Below, in pieces: positions 44,810 through 56,784 of a DNA stretch of 64,000 bases. Numbering within the stretch: the stretch's first letter is position 1; every line of letters begins with the position of its first letter. The DNA is taken from contig JACYUQ010000004.1 in the NCBI GenBank assembly GCA_014841835.1, positions 186,001-250,000 on the forward strand, in the 5' to 3' direction. The stretch comes from Oxalobacteraceae sp. CFBP 13730 (lineage in GTDB: Bacteria; Pseudomonadota; Gammaproteobacteria; Burkholderiales; Burkholderiaceae_D). Below the pieces are notes generated by a model that had not been told where the DNA came from, did not search any database, and saw only the letters and a list, made by a program, of their open reading frames with translations. The translations under genes and the position numbers were made by a program.

Positions 44810-46153
44810 GTGAAGCAGCAAACCACCTCCTCCGACTGGATCGCGCGCAGCCTGCGCAGCGTCTGGCACCCCTGCACGCAAATGCAGCATCACGAAGAGG
44901 TGCCGCTGATCGCGGTCAGCCACGGCAAGGGGCCGTGGCTGTACGACTATGACGGCAAGCGTTACCTGGACGGCATCAGCTCGTGGTGGGTCAACCTGTT
45001 CGGCCACGCCAACCCGCGCATCAATGCCGCGCTGAAGGACCAGCTGGACAAACTCGAACACGCGATGCTGGCCGGCTTCACGCACGCGCCGGTGGTCGAG
45101 CTGGCCGAACGCCTGACCGCGCTCACCGGCCACGCGCTGGGCCACGCCACGTTTGCCTCCGACGGCGCATCGGCCGTGGAAATCGCGATGAAGATGAGCT
45201 TTCACGCGTGGCGCAATGCGGACCAGTCGTCCAAGCAGGAATTCGTCTGCCTGCAGGGCAGCTACCACGGCGAGACGATCGGCGCGCTGTCGGTCACCGA
45301 CGTGCCGCTGTTCAAGGACGCCTACGGCCCGCTGCTGCGCGCGTCGCACGTGGTGAGCGCCCCCGATGCCCGCAACGCCTTCGAGGGCGAGACGGCGCAG
45401 GACGTCGCGCGGCGCGCGATCCTTGAAGTCAAGGCCCTGTTCGAAGAACGCGCTGACAAGATCGCCGCCATCATCGTCGAGCCGCTGGTGCAGTGCGCCA
45501 CCGGCATGGCGATGTACGACCCGCTGTATCTCAAGCTGCTGCGCGACCTGTGCGACCAGCACCGCGTGCACCTGATCGCCGACGAAATCGCAGTCGGCTG
45601 CGGGCGCACCGGCACCTTCTTCGCCTGCGAGCAGGCCGGCATCTGGCCCGACTTCCTGTGCCTGTCGAAAGGCATCAGCGGCGGCTACCTGCCGCTCTCG
45701 CTCGTACTCACGCGCGACGACATCTACCAGGCCTTCTACAGCACCGACATCACGCGCGGCTTTTTGCACTCGCACTCGTACACCGGCAATCCGCTGGCCT
45801 GCCGCGCGGCGCTGGCCACGCTCGACATTTTTGAAGAAGACGATGTGTTGAACCGCAACCGCGAGCTGGCCACCAGGATGACGGTGGCGCTGGCGCCGCT
45901 GGCCGACCATCCTCGCACGCGCCACTTCCGCCAGCGCGGCATGATCTTCGCGTTCGACGCCATCGAACCGGATACCGATCTTGCATCGACCTTCGCGCGC
46001 CGCTTCTTTTCGACGGCGGCCGAGAACGAACTGCTGCTGCGCCCCATCGGCCGTACCGTGTACCTGATGCCGCCGTACGTGCTGGACGACGAGGAAGTCG
46101 CGGGCCTGGCCGCGCGCACGATCAAGACGTTCGAATCGGTCATCGCGGGGTGA
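44810..46153 (+). CDS. bioA: Adenosylmethionine-8-amino-7-oxononanoate aminotransferase
   Basis: A 447-residue class III aminotransferase with the BioA start region [59 protein letters not shown] and the PLP lysine in [15 protein letters not shown]. It converts KAPA to DAPA with S-adenosylmethionine as amino donor. The start is a GTG with a weak ribosome site; the next Met would remove the conserved HPCTQM region. It begins 15 bases after liuC, so biotin genes appear to be transcribed from the leucine pathway promoter. Confidence 0.93.
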   Translation: MKQQTTSSDWIARSLRSVWHPCTQMQHHEEVPLIAVSHGKGPWLYDYDGKRYLDGISSWWVNLFGHANPRINAALKDQLDKLEHAMLAGFTHAPVVELAERLTALTGHALGHATFASDGASAVEIAMKMSFHAWRNADQSSKQEFVCLQGSYHGETIGALSVTDVPLFKDAYGPLLRASHVVSAPDARNAFEGETAQDVARRAILEVKALFEERADKIAAIIVEPLVQCATGMAMYDPLYLKLLRDLCDQHRVHLIADEIAVGCGRTGTFFACEQAGIWPDFLCLSKGISGGYLPLSLVLTRDDIYQAFYSTDITRGFLHSHSYTGNPLACRAALATLDIFEEDDVLNRNRELATRMTVALAPLADHPRTRHFRQRGMIFAFDAIEPDTDLASTFARRFFSTAAENELLLRPIGRTVYLMPPYVLDDEEVAGLAARTIKTFESVIAG

Positions 46154-46157
46154 TGCG

Positions 46158-47345
46158 ATGGATCTGATCGCCACCATCGACCGCCAGCTCGACACGCTGG
46201 CCGCGCGCAGCCTCACGCGCCGCCGCCGCATCACCGATGGCGCCTGCGCGCCGCGCCAAATGGTCGACGGCCGTGACCTGCTGGCCTTTTGCAGCAACGA
46301 TTACCTGGGCCTGGCTGCGCACCCGCAAGTCATCGAGGCGCTGCGCGAAGGCGCGCAGCTGTATGGCGCCGGCAGCGGCGCCTCGCACCTGGTGTCGGGC
46401 CACAGCCGCGCGCACCATCTTCTTGAGGAGCGTTTGGCCGAGTGGATGGCGCCGCATCTCGAGCAGGCGCGCGCGCTGACGCTGTGCACCGGCTACATGG
46501 CCAACCTGGCGATCCTCAGCGCCCTGGGCGTCGACGCCGATGCGATGATCTTTTCCGAGGCGCTGAACCACGCGTCGCTGATCGACGGCGCCCGGCTTGC
46601 GAAAGCGGGCGTCACGGTCTACCCGCATGGCGACGTCGAAACGCTGACGCAACTTCTGGCCGCCAGCAGCGCCAGCACCAAGATCGTCGTCACCGACAGC
46701 GTGTTCAGCATGGATGGCGACCTGGCGCCGCTGCCGGCGCTGCTGGCCGCATGCGAGCGCCACGGCGCCTGGCTGGTGGTCGACGATGCCCACGGCTTCG
46801 GCGTGCTGGGCCAGAATGGGCGCGGCGCACTGGAACATTTCGGCCTGCGCTCAAGTAACCTGATCTACATGGGCACGCTGGGCAAGGCCGCCGGTGTCGG
46901 CGGCGCATTCGTGGCCGCGCACGCCAGCGTGATCGAGCTGCTCATCCAGCGCGCGCGCCCCTATATCTACACGACGGCCTGCCCGCCGGCGCTTGCACAC
47001 GCCTTGCTCGCCAGCCTTGCTATCATGGGCGGTGACGAGGGCGCCGAACGGCGTGCGCATCTGGCACGACTGGTCGAGCAGCTGCGCGGTGCGCTGCAGC
47101 TGGAGCGCTGGCAACTGGCGGCGTCGACCACCCCGATCCAGCCCGTCATCATCGGCAGCAACGACGCTGCGCTGCACGCCGCCAGCCGCCTGCATGAGCA
47201 GGGCTTGTGGGTGCCGGCGATCCGCCCGCCGACCGTGGCGCCCGGCACCGCGCGCCTGCGCGTGACCTTGTCCGCCGCCCATGCCACGGATGACGTGGCG
47301 CGGCTGGCGCAGGCGCTCAACGAACTGGAAAAGGCCGCACCATGA
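46158..47345 (+). CDS. bioF: 8-amino-7-oxononanoate synthase
   Basis: A 395-residue alpha-oxoamine synthase: [74 protein letters not shown], and the PLP lysine in [15 protein letters not shown]. It condenses pimeloyl thioester with alanine to make KAPA. Four bases separate it from bioA, and its last four bases overlap the bioD start. Confidence 0.94.
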   Translation: MDLIATIDRQLDTLAARSLTRRRRITDGACAPRQMVDGRDLLAFCSNDYLGLAAHPQVIEALREGAQLYGAGSGASHLVSGHSRAHHLLEERLAEWMAPHLEQARALTLCTGYMANLAILSALGVDADAMIFSEALNHASLIDGARLAKAGVTVYPHGDVETLTQLLAASSASTKIVVTDSVFSMDGDLAPLPALLAACERHGAWLVVDDAHGFGVLGQNGRGALEHFGLRSSNLIYMGTLGKAAGVGGAFVAAHASVIELLIQRARPYIYTTACPPALAHALLASLAIMGGDEGAERRAHLARLVEQLRGALQLERWQLAASTTPIQPVIIGSNDAALHAASRLHEQGLWVPAIRPPTVAPGTARLRVTLSAAHATDDVARLAQALNELEKAAP

Positions 47346-48169
47346 ACAATCTGAATGAAACCGATGCACCGGTCATCGCGCAACCCCTACTTGACCCCGA
47401 GGTCGACCTGACCGAGCTCGACGAGCCGGTCTTGGAGCCTGAACTCGAACTGCGCGCCGACGATCTGCCAATGCGCTTTGCGTGCTTTGTCACCGGCACC
47501 GATACCGAGATCGGCAAGACGCTGATCTCGGCCGCCATCCTGCACAAGCTCGTGGCCACAGGCCAGCGCGCCTGCGGCATGAAGCCCGTTGCGGCCGGCG
47601 CTGAAGAGAAGGACGGCGCGCTGCACAACGACGACGCCGACCAGCTGATCGCGGCCGGCAACGTGCACCTGCCGGCATCGCTGACCACGCCCTACCTGCT
47701 GCGCGAACCGGCCGCGCCCCACATCGCCGCCGCCCTTGAGGGCGTCACGATCGAGCTGGTGCCGATCCTGGCCGCCTTTGCCGAGGTCCAGGCCGCGTCC
47801 GACGCGGTTGTGGTCGAAGGCGTGGGGGGCTTCCGCGTGCCGTTCAACGACGACTTCGACAGCGCCGACCTGGCCGCACAACTGAACCTGCCCGTGATCC
47901 TCGTCGTCGGCGTGCGTCTGGGCTGCATCAGCCATGCGCTGCTGACGGTCGAAGCGATCGTGGCACGCGGCCTGGTGCTGGCCGGCTGGGTCGCCAACAC
48001 GGTCGACACGGACATGCGCTTTGCGCAAGAGAACATCGAGGCGCTGGCTCAGCGTATCCCGGCGCCGCTGCTGGGCCGCGTGCCGCGCCTGAACGAACCG
48101 ACGGCTGCTGCGGCAGCCGAATTTATCGACCTCGCCGGACTGCCAGGCTGGCCGTCCACGCGGGTCTAG
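47342..48169 (+). CDS. bioD: ATP-dependent dethiobiotin synthetase with acidic N-terminal extension
   Basis: A 275-residue protein whose catalytic domain starts near residue 44 ([24 protein letters not shown], the P-loop) and includes [20 protein letters not shown] and GWVANTVD. It closes the ureido ring of biotin from DAPA, CO2 and ATP. The first 43 residues are acidic and not part of the usual enzyme (about 225-240 residues). The ATG at 47342 overlaps bioF by four bases, which supports it; an alternative ATG at 47471 would give a standard-length protein. Confidence 0.9.
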   Translation: MNNLNETDAPVIAQPLLDPEVDLTELDEPVLEPELELRADDLPMRFACFVTGTDTEIGKTLISAAILHKLVATGQRACGMKPVAAGAEEKDGALHNDDADQLIAAGNVHLPASLTTPYLLREPAAPHIAAALEGVTIELVPILAAFAEVQAASDAVVVEGVGGFRVPFNDDFDSADLAAQLNLPVILVVGVRLGCISHALLTVEAIVARGLVLAGWVANTVDTDMRFAQENIEALAQRIPAPLLGRVPRLNEPTAAAAAEFIDLAGLPGWPSTRV

Positions 48170-48186
48170 TTTTTGAAGGAACCGAA

Positions 48187-49221
48187 ATGACCAATATGAA
48201 CACTGTCGCCCTGCACCGCCCAACGGCAGCCATCAAGCCGCCCGAGAATGCAACCTGGCCGCTGGCCGACGTGCTCGCGCTGTTCGACCTGCCGTTCACC
48301 GAACTGATGCACCGCGCGTCGACCGCGCACCGCCTGAACTTCCCGGACGGCGACGTCGAACTGGCGACGCTGCTGTCGATCAAGACCGGCGGCTGCGAAG
48401 AAGACTGCGGCTACTGCCCGCAGGCGGCGCGCTATGACACGGGCGTGGAAGCCAAGAAGCTGCTCGACATCGACACGGTGCTCGACGCGGCGCGCGCGGC
48501 CAAGGCCAGCGGCGCGACGCGCTTCTGCATGGGCGCAGCGTGGCGCAGCCCGAAAGAGCGCGACATGGACAAGGTCGAGACGATGGTGCGTGAAGTGAAA
48601 GCGCTGGGCATGGAAACCTGCGCCACGCTGGGCATGCTCGAAGCCGGCCAGGCCGAACAGCTCAAGCGCGCTGGCCTGGACTACTACAACCACAATATCG
48701 ACACCGCGCCGGACTTCTACAACAATGTCATTTCGACCCGCGAATACCAGGACCGCCTGGACACGCTGGGCCGCGTGCGCGAAGCGGGCCTGAAAGTCTG
48801 CTGCGGCGGCATCGTCGGCATGGGCGAGACGCGCGAGCAGCGCGCCGGCCTGATCGCCCAACTGGCGAACCTGAACCCGTATCCCGAATCGGTGCCGGTC
48901 AACCACCTGGTGCAGGTGGCGGGCACGCCGCTGCACGGCATGGACAAGCTCGACCCGATCGAATTCGTGCGCACCATCGCGGTCGCGCGCATCACGATGC
49001 CGCAAGCGCGCGTGCGCCTGTCGGCGGGCCGCCGCGAAATGGGCGAAGCCGTGCAGGCGATGTGCTTCATGGCTGGCGCCAACTCGATCTTCTACGGCGA
49101 CAAGCTGCTGACCACCGAAAATCCCGAGGCCGACGACGACCGCGTGCTGCTGGAAAAACTGGGCCTGAAAACCCGCGCGGCGACGCTGGACTCGGCGCCG
49201 AAGGAAGCCTGCGGCTGCTGA
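48187..49221 (+). CDS. bioB: Biotin synthase
   Basis: A 344-residue radical SAM enzyme with the cluster motif C70-C74-C77 in [15 protein letters not shown], then [18 protein letters not shown] and [18 protein letters not shown]. The terminal Cys pair (ACGC) is common in proteobacterial BioB. It inserts sulfur into dethiobiotin. It is the last of the bio genes; a 105-bp hairpin-bearing repeat lies just after its stop and before liuD. Confidence 0.95.
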   Translation: MTNMNTVALHRPTAAIKPPENATWPLADVLALFDLPFTELMHRASTAHRLNFPDGDVELATLLSIKTGGCEEDCGYCPQAARYDTGVEAKKLLDIDTVLDAARAAKASGATRFCMGAAWRSPKERDMDKVETMVREVKALGMETCATLGMLEAGQAEQLKRAGLDYYNHNIDTAPDFYNNVISTREYQDRLDTLGRVREAGLKVCCGGIVGMGETREQRAGLIAQLANLNPYPESVPVNHLVQVAGTPLHGMDKLDPIEFVRTIAVARITMPQARVRLSAGRREMGEAVQAMCFMAGANSIFYGDKLLTTENPEADDDRVLLEKLGLKTRAATLDSAPKEACGC

Positions 49222-49227
49222 ATCCCC

Positions 49228-49332
49228 CGTCGTTCCCGCGGAGGCGGGAACCTAAGTCGTTTGCTTGGCCACTCGCGTTGAACGTAGCTGATACGCGTGC
49301 AAACTTGGGTTCCCGCCTCTGCGGGAACGACG
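49228..49332. repeat. MITE-like element with paired hairpins, copy 2
   Basis: The ends are about 35-bp inverted repeats beginning CGTCGTTCCCGC. The internal hairpins are TTCCCGC(GGAG)GCGGGAA at 49233-49250 and TTCCCGC(CTCT)GCGGGAA at 49310-49327. It lies between bioB and liuD, in what may be one transcript, and could affect mRNA processing or stability. Confidence 0.8.
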
Positions 49333-49411
49333 TAGTGGCAGCGCGAATGATCCGGCTGGAGAGACACAGCCAAAGCATCACCCGAACAACCATAAGCGAA
49401 AGATAACGCGC

Positions 49412-51418
<2,007 letters not shown>

Positions 51419-51459
51419 GCAACACCCATAAAAACCACCCTACACGATGAGGGGGAGAC

Positions 51460-52389
51460 ATGCGGATTGTCCTGTACCGGGGCGATGGCGTCAGCGAGCC
51501 TTGGGAACACGCGTTTGCCAGCGTGCTGCCAGGCGCCCAGACCGTCATCTGGAAAGAAGGCGAGCAACTGGCGCACTGCGATTACGCGGTGCTGTGGAAT
51601 CCGGCGCCGGCCCTGCTGGCCCAGCTGGGGAGCGTCAAGGCGATCTTCCTGATGGGCGCCGGCGTTGACGCGCTGCTCAAGTTTGGCGACGCCTTGCCCG
51701 ATGTGCCGCTGGTGCGCCTGGGTGACGCCGGCATGGGCGTGCAGATGGCGGAGTATGTGGCGCATGCGGTGCTGCGCTACTTCCGCCGCTTCGACGAATA
51801 CGAGCAGCAGGCCAGGCACGGCGCCTGGAATCCGCTGCCGCAGCATCCGAAAGAGTCGTTTACGATCGGCGTCATGGGCCTGGGCCGGCTGGGCATGCCG
51901 GTGGTCGAGGCGATGCGCCATTTCGGCTTTCCCGTGCGCGGCTGGAGCCGCAGCCCGAAAGACATCCCGGGCGTGCCGACCTATGCCGGCATGGCGCAAT
52001 TCGGCGACTTTTTGCACGGCACGCGCGTGCTGGTCTGCCTGCTGCCGCTGACGCCGGACACCACCAACCTGCTCGACCGCCACAACCTGGGCAAGCTGGC
52101 GCCCGGCGCGTTTTTGATCAACGTCTCGCGCGGCGCGATCCTGGCCGAGCCGGATCTGATGACGCTGATCCGCTCCGGGCACATCGCCGGCGCCACGCTC
52201 GACGTGTTCCGCCACGAGCCGCTGCCGGCCCAGCACCCGTTCTGGAACGAGCCGCGCATCGCCCTCACCCCGCATATTTCGGCGCTGACCATGCGCCAGG
52301 ACGCCGTGCGCCAGATCGTCGACAAGATCGACGCCCTGGAACGCGGCCAACCGGTCGACGACCTCGTCGACCGCCAACGTGGATATTAA
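51460..52389 (+). CDS. ghrA: Glyoxylate/hydroxypyruvate reductase A-like dehydrogenase
   Basis: A 309-residue D-2-hydroxyacid dehydrogenase of the GhrA type: GVQMAEYVAHAVLRYFRRFDEYEQQ, the NAD(P) motif IGVMGLGRLGMPVVEAM, VSRGAILAEPDLM and the catalytic His in TPHISALT. It reduces glyoxylate and hydroxypyruvate. A strong GAGGGGGAG ribosome site precedes the ATG. It lies between liuD and liuE, three bases before liuE, so it seems part of the leucine unit although no role there is known. Confidence 0.87.
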   Translation: MRIVLYRGDGVSEPWEHAFASVLPGAQTVIWKEGEQLAHCDYAVLWNPAPALLAQLGSVKAIFLMGAGVDALLKFGDALPDVPLVRLGDAGMGVQMAEYVAHAVLRYFRRFDEYEQQARHGAWNPLPQHPKESFTIGVMGLGRLGMPVVEAMRHFGFPVRGWSRSPKDIPGVPTYAGMAQFGDFLHGTRVLVCLLPLTPDTTNLLDRHNLGKLAPGAFLINVSRGAILAEPDLMTLIRSGHIAGATLDVFRHEPLPAQHPFWNEPRIALTPHISALTMRQDAVRQIVDKIDALERGQPVDDLVDRQRGY

Positions 52390-52392
52390 GAA

Positions 52393-53304
52393 ATGACACC
52401 CCTGCCAACCAAGGTCAAGATTGTCGAAGTCGGCCCCCGCGACGGCCTGCAGAACGAACAAGAAGCGCTCGGCGCTGACGTGAAAATCGAACTGGTCGAG
52501 CGCCTGGCGCGCGCCGGGTTCGTCAATGTCGAGGCGGCCGCATTTGTCTCCCCCAAGTGGGTGCCGCAGATGGCAACCTCCGCCGAAGTGCTGGCCCGCA
52601 TCGAACGCCGGCCCGGCACGATCTACTCGGCGCTGGTACCGAACATGCAGGGCTTCGAGGCCGCGCTGGCCGGCAAGGCCGACGAGGTCGTGGTGTTCGG
52701 CGCAGCGTCCGAGGCGTTTTCGCAAAAGAACATCAACTGCTCGATTGCCGAGTCGATCGCGCGCTTCGAGCCGGTCGCGCGTGCGGCCAAGGAACACGGC
52801 CTGCGCCTGCGCGGCTCGATCAGCACGGCGTTCGGCTGCCCGTACCAGGGCGCGGTGTCGCTCGATGCCGTGGGCGACGTCGTGGCGCGCATGCGCGACC
52901 TGGGTTGTGACGAGATCGATATCGCCGACACGATCGGCGTGGCAACTGCGCGCCAGACGCAGGCCGTGATGCTGCGCGCCGCCCAAGCATTTCCGATGGG
53001 GCAGCTCGCTGGCCACTTCCACGACACGTATGGCCAGGCGCTGGCAAACATCTATGCGGCGCTGGAAGTGGGTGTGGCGATTTTCCACTCGTCAGTGGCA
53101 GGCCTGGGCGGCTGCCCGTATGCCAAGGGCGCGACCGGCAATGTGGCGACCGAAGACGTGCTGTATCTGATGCAGGGGCTGGGCATCGAGACGGGCGTGG
53201 ATCTCGACCAGGTGGTCGATGCCGGCCTATTTATCTCTGCACAACTGGGCCGCAAGAGCATCAGCCGCGCCGGCAATGCGCTGGCGGCCAAACGGGCTGC
53301 GTGA
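52393..53304 (+). CDS. liuE: Hydroxymethylglutaryl-CoA lyase
   Basis: A 303-residue TIM-barrel lyase with the signature VGPRDGLQNEQE (catalytic Arg/Asp), the FHDTYGQALANIY metal site and the HMG-CoA lyase active-site loop SVAGLGGCPYAKGATGNVATEDV. It splits HMG-CoA to acetoacetate and acetyl-CoA, the last step of leucine breakdown. It closes the unit and is followed by a GC-rich hairpin. Confidence 0.95.
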   Translation: MTPLPTKVKIVEVGPRDGLQNEQEALGADVKIELVERLARAGFVNVEAAAFVSPKWVPQMATSAEVLARIERRPGTIYSALVPNMQGFEAALAGKADEVVVFGAASEAFSQKNINCSIAESIARFEPVARAAKEHGLRLRGSISTAFGCPYQGAVSLDAVGDVVARMRDLGCDEIDIADTIGVATARQTQAVMLRAAQAFPMGQLAGHFHDTYGQALANIYAALEVGVAIFHSSVAGLGGCPYAKGATGNVATEDVLYLMQGLGIETGVDLDQVVDAGLFISAQLGRKSISRAGNALAAKRAA

Positions 53305-53308
53305 CGCG

Positions 53309-53333
53309 CAGGCCCCCGCGACGCCGGGGGCTT
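53309..53333 (+). terminator. GC-rich hairpin after the leucine/biotin unit
   Basis: A CCCCC/GGGGG-centred stem (GCAGGCCCCC to GGGGGCTTGC) starts five bases after the liuE stop. The T-run is missing, so it is a probable but not classical terminator. Confidence 0.5.
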
Positions 53334-53360
53334 GCTACAACGAAAGTGGCCGCACAACGA

Positions 53361-53392
53361 AAAAAGCCGACAACTCACGTTGTCGGCTTTTC
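53361..53392. terminator. Bidirectional terminator of tRNA-Pro
   Basis: AAAAGCCGACAA (53362-53373) pairs with TTGTCGGCTTTT (53380-53391) around CTCACG. Read leftward it lies ten bases after the tRNA gene and is followed by TTTTTTCG. Confidence 0.82.
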
Positions 53393-53401
53393 TCTTAATG
53401 C

Positions 53402-53478
53402 TGGTCGGAGTACAAGGATTCGAACCTTGGACCCCCTGGTCCCAAACCAGGTGCGCTACCGGGCTGCGCTACACTCCG
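53402..53478 (-). tRNA. tRNA-Pro, anticodon TGG
   Basis: A 77-base cloverleaf on the minus strand begins CGGAGTGTAGCGCAG and ends with an encoded CCA. The acceptor stem CGGAGTG pairs with the 3' end. The anticodon loop is TTTGGGA (anticodon TGG at 53442-53444) on the stem CTGG/CCAG, and the T arm has GGTTCGAATCC. It reads proline CCN codons. Confidence 0.96.
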
Positions 53479-53536
53479 AAGAAGCAAGATAATACCGGCT
53501 TGCCGTCACTTGGTCAAGGATTTCGCGTCAAAATCC

Positions 53537-54442
53537 TCACTCGCCCCGGATCTGCAGCGCCCGCTCATACAAGGCATTCTTCTTGCGCCCCGTGATCTGC
53601 GCTGCCAGATTGGCTGCCTGTTTCACGCTGCATTCCGTCAACAGGATCTGCAGCACGCGCTCGGCCTCGATGTCTTCGGCGTCGCTCGCTTCCACTGCGC
53701 CCTCGACCAGCACGACAAATTCGCCCTTCTCGCGGTGCGCGTCGGCCTTGACCCAGACCAGCGCCTCGCCCAGCGTGCAGCGGTGGATTTCCTCGAACAT
53801 CTTGCTCAGTTCGCGGGCAAACACGACCTGACGGGTCGGCTCGAACGCGGCCACCAATGCTTCGACGCAATCGACGATCCGGTGCGGCGCCTCGTAGAAC
53901 ACGAGCGTCGAGGTTTCGCGCGTCAGGGGCGCCAGCGCCGTCTCGCGGCCCTTGGCCTTGGCTGGCAGAAAGCCCACAAAGTGGAAGCGGTCGTTGACCA
54001 GGCCGCTGGCCGACAGCGCCGTGATCGCTGCCGACGGGCCCGGCAACGGCACCACGTTCAGGCCGGCAGTACGGACCGCGTCCACGATGCGCGCGCCCGG
54101 ATCGGATACGCCCGGCGTGCCGGCGTCGGACACCAGCGCCACGCGCTGGCCGGCGCGCAGGCGCTCGACAATCTTGTCGGCCACTTCGCGCTCATTGTGC
54201 TGGTGCGCCGCGATCGTACTCTTGGACAGACCAAAGCGTTGCAATAACGCGCCAGTCTTGCGTGTGTCTTCACAGGCGACGACGTCGGCCAGGGCCAGCA
54301 GGTGTAACGCACGCAGGGTGATGTCGGTGACGTTGCCAATCGGAGTAGCCACGACATACAGCGTTGCGGTAGGATAGGACTGCTGGGCCGCCTCGCCCAT
54401 GACGGGAAGTCGGGCGATGTCGATGGTCTGCTGTTCTGTCAT
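53537..54442 (-). CDS. rsmI: 16S rRNA (cytidine-1402-2'-O)-methyltransferase
   Basis: A 301-residue SAM-dependent methyltransferase of the tetrapyrrole-methylase fold: LYVVATPIGNVTDITLRALHLLALADVVACEDTRKTGALL, SDAGTPGVSDPGARIV and PLPGPSAAITALSASGL. It methylates the ribose of C1402 in 16S rRNA. It is divergent from lpoA with 11 bases between the starts, an arrangement conserved in many Proteobacteria. The tRNA-Pro gene lies downstream. Confidence 0.95.
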   Translation of the reverse strand: MTEQQTIDIARLPVMGEAAQQSYPTATLYVVATPIGNVTDITLRALHLLALADVVACEDTRKTGALLQRFGLSKSTIAAHQHNEREVADKIVERLRAGQRVALVSDAGTPGVSDPGARIVDAVRTAGLNVVPLPGPSAAITALSASGLVNDRFHFVGFLPAKAKGRETALAPLTRETSTLVFYEAPHRIVDCVEALVAAFEPTRQVVFARELSKMFEEIHRCTLGEALVWVKADAHREKGEFVVLVEGAVEASDAEDIEAERVLQILLTECSVKQAANLAAQITGRKKNALYERALQIRGE

Positions 54443-54453
54443 ATAGGGTTCCG

Positions 54454-55770
54454 ATGCTGAAGAAAAAAAATCTCACGGGCTTGATTGCCGCCTCATTCAC
54501 GACGCTGCTGGCCGCGTGCGGCAGTACGCCCCTGCCACCCGATACCGGTTGTGGCATGCCAGGCGGATTGTGCAGCCCAGGCGCGTCAGTGACAAGTGGC
54601 GCGCCTGCCGCGCCTGCCGACTCTGCTTATACACCACCTGCACCGCGTTCCGATAGCGGTGTCCAGACCAGTCCGGTCGAATTGCCACCAAGCGCCGACG
54701 GCAGCACGCCAAGTGCCGCGGTCACGCCAAGCGGCCCCACCGTCCGTGTCGCGCTGCTATTGCCCCTCGAATCGCAGGCGCTGGCACAGCCCGCCGAAGC
54801 AGTGCGCGCCGGCTTCATGGCCGCATACGACCAGCAGCGCGGCAACGTCACCGTCAACCTCGTGCCCACCGGGGACTCGTCGCAAGCCGCCCTCGACGCC
54901 TACCGCATGGCGGCCGCCGAGAACGACATCGTGGTCGGCCCGCTCGCACGCCCTGCCGTGGCGGCCCTGGCCACGAGCGGCGCCGTCACCAAGCCGACCA
55001 TCGCGCTGAACCACCCACAGGTGGCGGCCGCGCTGCCGTCCAAGATGCTCGTCATCGGCTTGTCGCTCGAAGACGAAGCGCGCCAGGTGGCCGACTGGGC
55101 TGCGGGCGAGCAGCCGTCCGGCCAGGCGCTGGTGCTGACCGGGCGCGCCACCTGGCAGCAGCGCCTGTCGGGCGCCTTCAGCGCGCGCTGGTCCGAGCTG
55201 GGCCGCGCCCAGAACACGGTCGAGCTGCCCAATGCCGGCGGCTATGTCGACGGCAATGCGCTGGCCGACCTGCGCGCGCGCCTGCAATCGCAGCCGCCGC
55301 AACTGGTCTACGCGGCCCTGGACGCCAACAGCCTGCGCCAGGTGCGCAGCGCGCTCGGCACCTCGACGCCCACCTATGGCACGGCCTCGGTCAACCCGGG
55401 CCGCGATCCGGCCAGCATCCCAGCCGAACTGGTCGGCGTGCGCATCCTCGACCTGCCGTGGACCGTGCAGGCCGATCACCCGGCCGTGGCCAGCTACCCG
55501 AGCTGGAGCAGCGGCGGCCAGGGCCTCGACCTGCAGCGCCTGTATGCGCTGGGCATCGATGCCTACCGCATCGCGCGCGAGCTGTCGCTGCGCCCGTCCG
55601 GCGCATTCGAGCTCGACGGCGCCACGGGCCGCCTGTCGATCGACATGGGGCAAGGCGCGCGCGCGTTCCGCCGCGTCGAAACCGGCGTCGTCGTGCGTGA
55701 CGCGATGCCTGGCGCCGATGGCGCCGCCGTCACCGGCCGCGTATTCGAAGCGGTCTCTACCGGCCTGTGA
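54454..55770 (+). CDS. lpoA: Penicillin-binding protein activator LpoA
   Basis: A 438-residue lipoprotein (lipobox LAAC, Cys22) with a Pro/Thr/Ser-rich linker (about 25-85) and a periplasmic-binding-like C-terminal domain (VRVALLLPLESQALAQPAEAVRAGFMAAYDQ, VVGPLARPAVAALA, GVRILDLPW). LpoA stimulates PBP1a from the outer membrane. The N-terminal TPR domain of E. coli LpoA is missing, as in shorter betaproteobacterial forms. Position beside rsmI and yraN supports the call. Confidence 0.87.
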   Translation: MLKKKNLTGLIAASFTTLLAACGSTPLPPDTGCGMPGGLCSPGASVTSGAPAAPADSAYTPPAPRSDSGVQTSPVELPPSADGSTPSAAVTPSGPTVRVALLLPLESQALAQPAEAVRAGFMAAYDQQRGNVTVNLVPTGDSSQAALDAYRMAAAENDIVVGPLARPAVAALATSGAVTKPTIALNHPQVAAALPSKMLVIGLSLEDEARQVADWAAGEQPSGQALVLTGRATWQQRLSGAFSARWSELGRAQNTVELPNAGGYVDGNALADLRARLQSQPPQLVYAALDANSLRQVRSALGTSTPTYGTASVNPGRDPASIPAELVGVRILDLPWTVQADHPAVASYPSWSSGGQGLDLQRLYALGIDAYRIARELSLRPSGAFELDGATGRLSIDMGQGARAFRRVETGVVVRDAMPGADGAAVTGRVFEAVSTGL

Positions 55771-55771
55771 C

Positions 55772-56131
55772 ATGTGGTCCGGGCGCCTGTCCCAACGGCA
55801 GGCCCAGGGCCACCAGTACGAACTTGCCGCCAGCGCCTATCTGCGCCGCCGCAAGCTGGCGCCGGTGGAAGAAAACTTTCGCTGCAAGGGCGGCGAAATC
55901 GACCTGATCATGCGCGACGGCGCCACGCTCGTGTTCGTCGAGGTGCGCCAGCGCGCCAGCAGCAGACAAGGCGGCGCCGCGGCCAGCATCACGCCGGCCA
56001 AGATCCGGCGTCTGGTCTGCGCGGCCCAGGTCTACCTGCTGCGCTTTCCCGTCACGCCACCCTGCCGCTTCGACGTCATCGCCATCGATGGCGAACAGAT
56101 CGAGTGGCTGCAGAACGTGATTGAAGTGTAA
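55772..56131 (+). CDS. yraN: YraN family protein (UPF0102, endonuclease-like fold)
   Basis: A 119-residue protein with the YraN pattern LAASAYLRRRKLAPVEENFRCKGGEIDLIMRDGATLVFVEVRQRAS, a restriction-endonuclease-like core (the E-D-EV residues). Function is uncertain. The ATG is one base after the lpoA stop, so the genes are coupled. The longer open frame to 55232 overlaps lpoA and is not real. Confidence 0.9.
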   Translation: MWSGRLSQRQAQGHQYELAASAYLRRRKLAPVEENFRCKGGEIDLIMRDGATLVFVEVRQRASSRQGGAAASITPAKIRRLVCAAQVYLLRFPVTPPCRFDVIAIDGEQIEWLQNVIEV

Positions 56132-56187
56132 GCAATTTTTACCGAGCTTGCCCAGTGCCCCTTGCTACTACACTATAATCCTCGGCT

Positions 56188-56784
56188 ATGAATACACAAC
56201 GCATCCTCGCTCACTTCCAGGAGAGCGCTGACCTGAAGATGAGGTCGGCTGCAACCCTGGCTCCCCACATTTCGCAGGCGGTCGAACTCATGTTCGGCGC
56301 CCTGTCCAATGGCAACAAGATCCTGGCCTGCGGTAACGGCGGTTCGGCCGCCGACTGCCAGCACTTTGCTGCCGAGCTGGTCGGTCGCTTCGAACGCGAG
56401 CGCTTCCCGCTCCCGGCCATCGCGCTGACCACCGACACGTCGATCCTGACCGCGGTTGGCAACGACTACAGCTTCCGCGAAATCTATTCCAAGCAGGTGC
56501 AGGCCTTCGGTCAGGCCGGCGACATCCTGCTGGCCATTTCCACTTCGGGCAACTCGGGCAATGTGCTCGCTGCGGTCGAAGCGGCGCTCGAGCGCGAAAT
56601 GCGCATCGTGGCGTTTACAGGCAAGGACGGCGGCCAGTTGGCCAAGCTGCTGACCGACGCCGACGTCCACGTCAACGTCCCGCATTCGCGCACCGCGCGG
56701 ATCCAGGAAGTTCACCTGTGCGCCATTCACTGCATCTGCGACGGCATCGACGTCGCGCTGTTCGGAGGAGACGAGAATGCGTAA
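56188..56784 (+). CDS. diaA: SIS-domain protein DiaA / phosphoheptose isomerase-like
   Basis: A 198-residue SIS protein with [44 protein letters not shown] and the C-terminal [20 protein letters not shown]. In E. coli the member between yraN and dolP is DiaA, which binds DnaA and times replication; GmhA is its close relative in heptose synthesis. Gene order (lpoA-yraN-diaA-dolP) decides for DiaA here. It overlaps the next gene by eight bases. Confidence 0.85.
   Translation: MNTQRILAHFQESADLKMRSAATLAPHISQAVELMFGALSNGNKILACGNGGSAADCQHFAAELVGRFERERFPLPAIALTTDTSILTAVGNDYSFREIYSKQVQAFGQAGDILLAISTSGNSGNVLAAVEAALEREMRIVAFTGKDGGQLAKLLTDADVHVNVPHSRTARIQEVHLCAIHCICDGIDVALFGGDENA

Noticed and set aside
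43820-46297. An 825-codon open frame on the minus strand
   Set aside because: Runs antisense across liuB, liuC, bioA and bioF, all firmly identified enzymes.
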